A stretch of DNA of 22,848 nt, taken from Lingula anatina. Lineage: Eukaryota > Brachiopoda > Lingulata > Lingulida > Lingulidae. Numbering within the stretch: the first letter of the stretch is position 1; every line of letters begins with the position of its first letter. Made by a program: the position numbers and the translations under genes. The stretch spans positions 61,218 through 84,065 of the forward strand of contig NW_019773566.1 in assembly GCF_001039355.2 (NCBI RefSeq). Direction: 5' to 3'. Under the pieces are notes generated by a model, which was given only the letters and a program-made list of their open reading frames with translations, was not told where the DNA came from and ran no database searches. Below, piece by piece: positions 18,201-22,848 of the stretch.

Positions 18201-20146
18201 TCAATCGGATCGAATATATACAATTTCAAATAATTGGTACGGGTTCAAAGGGAAAATAAAAGACTGTTTTGAATGACAACGTTATGGTCGGCTATGCAGG
18301 ATTGGTCTAAAAGTGAAATACAAAAAGAAAAGAAACAGCGTGGTTTGAACAAGGCCTTAATAACGCTTTCACTTTCGATTTCAGGCCTCGTTCCACCTCT
18401 CGTTGCACAGAAACTGCTGGGCACAGCTGGCGAGTTTGTCATGCTGATGTTGATTCTGATGGCGGTGATGTCCACAGGTTCTGCAGAAGTTATCGCTGTA
18501 GCTTCCATCATTATATATGATATCTATAAAACTTACATTAACCCATACAGGTACTTAGTGCATCTCTAATTTTGCTTTGGTTGTACATGTATGTTGTATT
18601 TTGTCGTATTTCAATATTAAGTTATTTTTTTCATAGTCATGAATTAAATGCATCAAATTCCACTGATGTCCATTAAAAGTATGGCATTCAGATCTAATTG
18701 TATAATTTGATAGAACTTACGACTTCGGCAGTAAATAATTTAAATGCCACACAGTTGATTAAAAACACGTCAAATTTATTTTAAGGAAAGACATCCCTGA
18801 AAGCCACTGTGTCCTGTGCGGAAAAGACATGACGCATGAATGCACGTGCATTCCCGTCACCCAGTGCAGCGCGTGCCATGAGGATGTCCACGAGGCACAC
18901 TCTACACACAAGTTGGGTGTCAAACCGTTCAACAAGTGCACAACCCATGGGCTGTACCGTGAATACTTGGCAATGCTGCTGAACTATAAAAGTTGGTGTA
19001 TCCTCTGGGTGACTGCCTTCACTATTCCGTTGGTGCTTCTCTGCAACGCCGCCAGTCTCAATCTCAGCTGGCTTTACTTGTTCACCGGTGTTTTAATCGG
19101 TTCCACCGTCATCCCAATTAGTCTGTCCATTACTTGGTCCAGGATAAACGCGCCAGGGATGGTAGCAGGTAGGCATATATATTTATGATATCATATAATA
19201 TTGTTATGATGCAATTCCGTGGTCGAAACTCAGTTATTAGTGCTTACCGAAAAGAAAAAAGTATAGATGAACTTAAGATATAGCCAGCCCCGAGAATACC
19301 GAAGAGATAAAGAAATAAGTATAGAAATAGTTAAGATATAACCTGTGGCGAGAATATCGAAGACGTTTGATCTTATGATCTATAGATTTTCAATGAGAAT
19401 TAGAAATTGTCCCAAGTGTTCTCATATAAATTACTTCGTATTTTTTCTCTGTTGTTTCTTTTTTATACAAAACATTTTCTTTAAAAAAGGCCCTGCTGCT
19501 TTTAGATGCCTGTTGCTTAAAAATTTTATTGCTTGTAGGTGCCGTTTGTGGATGCATCTTGGGGTTAGGCTCATGGCTTGTAACGGCCTCTCAACACGAA
19601 GGTGGACTGAGTGACTTTATCCAAAATACCGGCAAAGAAGACAGCATGCTTGTAGGCAACTGTGTAGCTATCGGATCTGGAGGGATAATCTGCATCGTAG
19701 TAAGTCTCATCACAAACAGGCGGTTCAAAAGTGAAGACGCTGTCAAAGAATGGGAGAAGACGCGCAACGTTGACAACCCACTCAATCCGTGGCTTCACCT
19801 GTACGAAGATCTACCCAGGGAGAATAAAGACGAGCGACCATCCCACGAAGAATTCTTGAAGATCTTCCGCAGCGCAAAGATCACCGCCTACGTTGCTGGC
19901 ATAATCTTGTCTGTTGTTCTCATCATCATATGGCCGGCCATAATGGCAGGGTTGAGGGTGTTGAATGAGACCATGTTCATTGGTTGGGCCTATGTGTCGC
20001 AGGTGTGGGCCTTCCTGGCAGCAGCTTTTATTATCAGCGTCCCACTGGTCCAGGAAATTTGGGGTATATGGAGGCAGTATAAACGCAACAAGGTGAAAGA
20101 CATGCAAGAGGAAAAATACGCCGTACCTCCGCAAACTAAACTGTAG
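9085..20146 (+). CDS. DUR3-like urea transporter, sodium:solute symporter (SLC5) superfamily, 8 exons
   Basis: Exons: 9085-9257, 10491-10650, 15140-15226, 16662-16778, 17449-18088, 18385-18550, 18786-19168 and 19539-20146. All introns are GT-AG and phases agree at every junction (2,0,0,0,1,2,1), giving 2334 bases, 777 residues plus TAG. DUR3 proteins import urea (and in yeast polyamines) across the plasma membrane, driven by an H+ or Na+ gradient. Diagnostic stretches are [63 protein letters not shown] and [10 protein letters not shown], all very close to plant and fungal DUR3. About 15 membrane spans are expected. It is longer than plant DUR3 (about 690) because of an N-terminal extension with N-glycosylation sequons (NVT, NGS) and a Cys/His-rich insertion at residues 456-502. 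The gene looks intact. Whether the substrate is urea in this animal is inferred from the family. Confidence 0.92.
9258..10490 (+). other. DUR3-like intron 1
   Basis: 1233 bp, donor GTATGT, acceptor TTTTATGCCAG. Unremarkable AT-rich sequence; no ORF, RNA gene or recognised repeat. Confidence 0.7.
10491..10650 (+). CDS. DUR3-like exon 2: first conserved membrane span
   Basis: Residues 58-111. The span [20 protein letters not shown] corresponds to the first helix of plant DUR3. It is followed by [10 protein letters not shown] and DAGGK, the start of the SLC5-type loop before the next helix. It enters in phase 2 and leaves in phase 0 at donor GTGGGT. Confidence 0.88.
10651..10840 (+). other. start of DUR3-like intron 2
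   Basis: First part of a 4.5-kb intron (10651-15139). No feature is recognised before the hAT-like terminus at 10841. Confidence 0.7.
10841..10880 (+). mobile_element. hAT-like transposon terminus (fragment)
   Basis: CAGGGGCGGATCCAGGA followed by a 14-G run at about 10867-10880. CAGGGGCGGATCCAG-type ends recur as terminal inverted repeats of non-autonomous hAT elements in animals. The 8 bases before it (TATATAAG) could be a target duplication, but I find no matching opposite end, so only one end survives or the call is wrong. Confidence 0.45.
10881..11440 (+). other. intron 2 sequence without recognised features
   Basis: AT-rich intronic DNA. It may include the body of the hAT-like element, but no partner terminus is visible. 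Confidence 0.5.
11441..11717 (-). mobile_element. retroposed element with poly(A) tail and 13-bp target duplication
   Basis: ACCACTGCGTCTT occurs at 11441-11453 and again at 11705-11717, flanking a ~250-bp insert. Read on the minus strand the insert ends with AATAAACGTTG and then a poly(A) (T-run at 11452-11462), so it was inserted by LINE-type target-primed reverse transcription. The 3' end, with GCCTCCACTTCATTC before AATAAA, resembles LINE 3' UTRs, but it could be the retrocopied 3' UTR of a host mRNA. No coding part is included. Confidence 0.8.
11761..12050 (-). mobile_element. tRNA-derived SINE
   Basis: On the minus strand the head carries an RNA polymerase III A box-like GTGGTCAGAGTGCCC (plus-strand 12008-12023) and a B box-like GGGCTCGACCCC (plus-strand 11975-11986), spaced as in a tRNA gene. 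A ~190-bp body follows and then a 22-base poly(A) (T-run at 11761-11782). The target duplication is weak: AACATGTCTAGCC before the T-run against AACATATCAGCC near 12058-12069. The 5' edge is approximate (12035-12057). The SINE family is not identified. Confidence 0.72.
12070..13560 (+). other. intron 2 middle part
   Basis: No gene or RNA is seen. It includes one N at 12507 and a G-rich patch at about 13206-13229 (runs of 5, 6, 4 and 2 G). Confidence 0.6.
13571..13797. mobile_element. foldback (long imperfect palindrome) element, MITE-like
   Basis: The arms 13571-13676 and 13683-13797 are imperfect inverted copies around a ~6-base loop. Matching blocks include TAGGGGGTAA/TTTACCCCTA at the centre, GTCTGTCACGCC (13643-13654) with GGCGTGACAGAC (13712-13723), CCGGCTT/AAGCCGG, GAGTCTCACTAAATTG with CAATTTAATGAGACTC, and GGATCGATCTAT with ATGGATCGATCTAG. 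The arms pair through most of their length. No ORF lies inside, so it is either a non-autonomous foldback transposon or an inverted duplication. Target duplications were not found. Confidence 0.75.
13804..15139 (+). other. intron 2, last part
   Basis: No gene is seen. A direct repeat TACCCCGATTAGCAA occurs at 14028 and 14052 (24-base period), and a TCTATAG-rich patch lies at about 14961-14996. The intron ends in the acceptor TTATAATTTCAG at 15128-15139. Confidence 0.6.
15140..15226 (+). CDS. DUR3-like exon 3: core helix [12 protein letters not shown]
   Basis: Residues 112-140, phase 0 on both sides. It encodes [20 protein letters not shown] and LQSATVASK. This is the first core helix of the LeuT-type fold, the most conserved stretch of DUR3. 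In SLC5 proteins this helix forms part of the substrate and Na2 sites. Confidence 0.9.
15227..16661 (+). other. DUR3-like intron 3
   Basis: 1435 bp, donor GTAATG, acceptor TTTTTGAAG. It includes a GCGTGCGTGCGTGCACACA-CACACA microsatellite at about 16573-16603 and a short inverted repeat TTGGAGC/GCTCCAA at about 16289-16308. No gene is seen. Confidence 0.65.
16662..16778 (+). CDS. DUR3-like exon 4: [15 protein letters not shown] segment
   Basis: Residues 141-179, phase 0 on both sides. [20 protein letters not shown] is the hallmark DUR3 motif, and [19 protein letters not shown] follows as the helix end and cytosolic loop. Donor GTGAGC. Confidence 0.92.
16779..17448 (+). other. DUR3-like intron 4
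   Basis: 670 bp, ending in the acceptor TATCCTCTGCGCGCAG. No recognised feature. Confidence 0.7.
17449..18088 (+). CDS. DUR3-like exon 5: central membrane domain
   Basis: Residues 180-392 plus one base. It carries about five or six membrane spans, including [56 protein letters not shown] and [20 protein letters not shown], and ends TPTQIDQ. A loop of about 45 residues with Cys ([11 protein letters not shown]) lies between spans, shorter than in plant DUR3. This is the largest exon of the gene. Confidence 0.93.
18385..18550 (+). CDS. DUR3-like exon 6: GLVPP and Na2-site-type helix
   Basis: Residues 393-448. The split Gly gives [16 protein letters not shown], then [20 protein letters not shown] and [12 protein letters not shown]. 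The small-residue helix (STGSA) corresponds to the SLC5 helix that lines the sodium site. [10 protein letters not shown] is the DUR3 signature leading into the cytosolic loop. Confidence 0.92.
18786..19168 (+). CDS. DUR3-like exon 7: B-box-like insertion and two membrane spans
   Basis: Residues 448-576. Directly after YINPYR the exon encodes a Cys/His cluster at residues 456-502 (nt 18808-18948): C456-x2-C459, C467, C469, C475-x2-C478, H483, H486, H489, C499 and H502. The spacing is like a B-box zinc finger. The SLC5 fold resumes with [19 protein letters not shown] and [20 protein letters not shown]. Plant DUR3 has only a short loop here, so the cluster is an insertion. It should face the cytosol by SLC5 topology. 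Confidence 0.9.
19259..19365 (+). repeat. two-copy ~58-bp tandem repeat in intron 7
   Basis: AGTATAGATGAACTTAAGAT at about 19260 and AGTATAGAAATAGTTAAGAT at about 19318 each lead into ATA(G/A)CC...CGAGAATA(C/T)CGAAGA. It lies within intron 7 (19169-19538) and has no evident function. Confidence 0.65.
19539..20146 (+). CDS. DUR3-like exon 8: C-terminal spans and tail
   Basis: Residues 576-777 and stop TAG, followed directly by a second TAG. Spans: [58 protein letters not shown] and [21 protein letters not shown] ~55-residue hydrophilic cytosolic-type loop lies between the second and third. The tail ends [10 protein letters not shown], Lys-rich and 30-odd residues long. Confidence 0.92.
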
Positions 20147-20530
20147 TAGTTGAGCATTGGTACGTTGATTTTCACACATTCAGACAAAACCGAAATAAGT
20201 TTAAAATTATTACAACGAAGTTAAAATGTAGATAAATCCATTACTAACGAATGTAAATAACTAGTATTAGAACAAGATGAAGCCAAACTAAGATTAAACA
20301 TTCGATGGGATTTCCAAAATGAAAAGTACACTAAGCGTTCCATATCATGGAGTCAAATTTTTCAGTACGTTAACTTACATGTATGTCTGCGACAAAGTTA
20401 GGAACGAAAAAGGAATGTTGTCCTCGTATCTGAGCTCGGGACGTTTTAATTAATCTTTCTGAAGGCAAACCAAGCTTTCAAGAGTATTCTGTTACTAAAC
20501 AAATATATATGACGGGTGCAGTTGCAGTAG

Positions 20531-20575
<45 letters not shown>

Positions 20576-20816
20576 TACGAACTGTTTTATAATGTTAAAT
20601 TTTTTGTTATTAAGTGCACTGCATAATATACATTGTCAAAATTCTGAGTGCGATAGTTTAAGAATGGGTCTCATAGTATAAGTGTCCGTGCAAAGGTGGA
20701 CTGAATTTATGAGTCGAAGTAAGCACCAATCAGAATCGCAAAATATATACCTCATTTTCAGAATTTCGCCTATGCCCTATACAAAACAAAGTTTGTGCCT
20801 TTTTTATTTTTAATAC
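20147..20816 (+). other. probable 3' UTR of the DUR3-like gene
   Basis: Non-coding sequence between the stop codon and the first canonical AATAAA. It contains a weak ATTAAA near 20293, the segment TAGAACAAGATGAAGCCAA at 20268-20286 that recurs at 21113, and a (TA)n tract at 20534-20574. Confidence 0.5.
20534..20574. repeat. (TA)n microsatellite 1
   Basis: About 20 uninterrupted TA units. Confidence 0.95.
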
Positions 20817-20822
20817 AATAAA
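20817..20822 (+). terminator. putative polyadenylation signal of the DUR3-like gene
   Basis: AATAAA in a T-rich context about 670 bp past the stop, the first canonical signal downstream. Use of this site is inferred. Confidence 0.45.
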
Positions 20823-20958
20823 CTTCTTTATTCAAATGTGAAATTGCTTTTTTAACTATTCAATTTTAAACTGTTTTGGTGAAGATATTGCATGTACATC
20901 TGAAACCTTATTTGATGTACATTGTACATTTCACGCGAGCTGCAAAATATATTAAATA

Positions 20959-20961
<3 letters not shown>

Positions 20962-21020
<59 letters not shown>
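20962..21020. repeat. (TA)n microsatellite 2
   Basis: About 29 TA units. ORFs reading Ile-Tyr repeats across it are artefacts. Confidence 0.95.
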
Positions 21021-21023
<3 letters not shown>

Positions 21024-21024
21024 C

Positions 21025-21051
21025 GCTCATTCAAAGCAGAACATTACAGGC

Positions 21052-21057
<6 letters not shown>
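21025..21057 (+). repeat. 33-bp dispersed repeat, copy 1
   Basis: It begins GCTCATTCAAAGCAGAACAT and ends GGCACAAAT, wedged between two (TA)n tracts. It is identical to 22353-22385. Confidence 0.9.

Positions 21058-21114
<57 letters not shown>
21056..21114. repeat. (TA)n microsatellite 3
   Basis: About 29 TA units. It runs directly into TAGAACAAGATGAAGCCAA (21113-21131), a 19-bp copy of 20268-20286. Confidence 0.95.
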
Positions 21115-21117
<3 letters not shown>

Positions 21118-21131
21118 CAAGATGAAGCCAA

Positions 21132-22352
21132 TTATATATATATATACATGTATATAATCCAGATTAAAAAATGACTAGGTAAGATAAACATTTCCATATA
21201 ACAGAATAAATATTAAGTGAATATCATCGTAAAAATATTAAAGATACACTATATGCTTTTATACCCTCTACCATGGTCACAGATTGATTTTTCACTAGAT
21301 ATTCACATATATGTCTTTGGCTAATTCATTGCATATTTCTCCCCCGTGAGAAAAGAGCACATAGTCAATCACTGGCCCTGTTAGAGGGTAGCGAAAGTAG
21401 GAAATAAGTGGAAAATAGAGTAAAATAGGCCTACATTTTTTTCAAAATGTGACTTATGTCACATTTTTTTATCTATCTATCTATCTATCTATCAATCAAT
21501 GATGCCTCCATTATGTTTCACTCAGCCTCTATCACACAAAAGCTTAATTGGTTATATAGTTTTCGTAATATTCCTGTGGCGATCAATTAAAAATCCTAGT
21601 CTAAAAACGAAATGCATTCTGAAGTTCCACCTGTAATCTTATAGAAAAGATGATCAATTTATTGATTAATTGCGGAATTACTTTTCTCATGGTGTTCCTT
21701 AATGTTGTGTCTTTAACCAACAGTGTATTGTAAATACATGTACGATCAAAATTCTGTCTGAATTATAACGCAGTTTGTTTAAAGTATTCTGATGTGCCCT
21801 TAATGCTCTGGGAATTTTGTCCAATTCAGATTTTTTTAAATGTGATGATCAAATTGTTAGAGGCCGCAGCAGTCTGGAAAAGCAACCGGTACCCTTTATA
21901 TAGAGGTTCTCCACTGCTTTCCCTGTACAGTGCACGTGGGGGTAGTGGAGTGCAGCGTTTTAGCGATGTAAATACATGTAAATAGGCTGTTAACCGGAGG
22001 AATTAATATAAGCAAATTTCACTACAGTGCCAAGCTGGTCAAAATGTACTTTGTGCTTTGCCTAGTTTAAACTACACTAAAATAATGGATTTTGCTTCAT
22101 AACAGAGGAAAAATGCATAAATTAGAGAATATTGTATCTTCAGTTATTATAATCATGCCCACACTTATGTTTCAAATAAAAAAAAAAGATTTTTTTCATC
22201 CCAAAACAAGTCGACTATAATAACACGAGAAACCACAATTTTTTTTCACGCCACCAAAATATTTCTGTACTTTTTAAGTCTTTTTAAGTCTATATCACAG
22301 TTTGAGAACTGATATGGAGTCATGAAAAATGATAAGTAGAGCGAGAGTGAAA
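21132..22352. other. intergenic DNA, no gene recognised
   Basis: AT-rich. It includes a perfect 10-bp stem hairpin (21444-21467, AAAATGTGAC/GTCACATTTT, 4-base loop) and an (ATCT)n microsatellite at about 21471-21492. No ORF, exon or RNA gene can be supported. Confidence 0.6.
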
Positions 22353-22385
22353 GCTCATTCAAAGCAGAACATTACAGGCACAAAT
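22353..22385 (+). repeat. 33-bp dispersed repeat, copy 2
   Basis: Identical to 21025-21057. It is followed by a tandem 11-mer TGATGGCGCCC occurring twice at about 22391-22412. Confidence 0.9.
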
Positions 22386-22848
22386 GGAATGATGGCGCCC
22401 TGATGGCGCCCTCGTACATATTTTGTCTTTAGTTGCTCTTTACTAAAATAAGTTATCTTTCATCGGACAAAAATATTCAATGACAGAAAAAGACAAGCTT
22501 TCACTGTTTCCTCGTGGGCTCAAGTCTTAAACATTTAGTCGAAATGACTTAATGTTTTATATTTTATATCCTTTTATCCAAAGCATCAGTGTTATACCTA
22601 GGTCATGTAACCGATCACCCCCTATAACTATTTCAATTACCTCAGGTATATATTTCCACGTGCTCAACTACCCGCATTATACTTGTATATGTAGTTAAAT
22701 GGCGTTTAATAGTGAATGGCCGCCTAATCTTTCTCTACGAATAAAGGTTGCCAAAAAAAAAAAAAAAAAAAAAAAGGCAACACAGCAATTCCAAAGTTAT
22801 TACGTCTAAACTTTTGTGAGCCAGAGGCACTGCCGTCACGAAATCATC
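22386..22848. other. intergenic DNA with a poly(A) tract
   Basis: No gene is recognised. ACGAATAAAGGTTGCC followed by 23 A (22753-22775) looks like the 3' end of a retroposed RNA on the plus strand. Its 5' end and target duplication were not found. Confidence 0.45.

Noticed and set aside
19811-20187. Two minus-strand ORFs across the last transporter exon
   Set aside because: Antisense shadows of exon 8, whose sense translation matches the transporter family.
20876-21125. ORFs of alternating Ile-Tyr residues
   Set aside because: They are translations of (TA)n microsatellites and not genes.

Overview
This is a window of animal (metazoan) nuclear DNA: AT-rich, with spliced genes, long introns and many transposon remnants. 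The mix of a DUR3-type urea symporter, an LRAT-domain gene and a Ty3/Gypsy element with a helix-hairpin-helix ahead of Gag suggests an aquatic invertebrate, probably a mollusc or other lophotrochozoan. No species-specific sequence was recognised, so that assignment is tentative.

Layout. 1-530 is a 180-bp-period satellite (three copies). 743-1189 (minus) is a truncated Tc1-like transposase. 1458-6783 is a decayed Ty3/Gypsy element: helix-hairpin-helix, coiled coil, Gag with zinc knuckles, protease-reverse transcriptase, an integrase-side scrap, an extra zinc-finger ORF, a polypurine tract and a 3' LTR. No 5' LTR is seen. 6784-7145 is the 3' end of a LINE. 7329-8049 holds two exons of an LRAT-domain gene. 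8257-8721 is a second, unrelated LTR with a tRNA-Pro-type primer-binding site, ending at an N and an A-run.

9085-20146 is the main host gene, a complete eight-exon DUR3-like urea transporter (SLC5 / sodium:solute symporter superfamily) of about 777 residues. All exon junctions agree in phase and no stops interrupt it. A TATA box lies just upstream and an AATAAA about 670 bp past the stop. Its second intron carries a hAT-like terminus, a LINE-type 3' tail with a 13-bp target duplication, a tRNA-derived SINE and a ~230-bp foldback palindrome. 20147-22848 is 3' UTR and intergenic DNA with three long (TA)n tracts and shuffled short repeats.

Most unusual points: a B-box-like Cys/His cluster inserted in a predicted cytosolic loop of the transporter; an LRAT exon whose phase and residue context allow splicing to the transporter's first exon; the architecture of the Gypsy element (DNA-binding fold before Gag, zinc-finger ORF before the 3' LTR); and the large foldback element.
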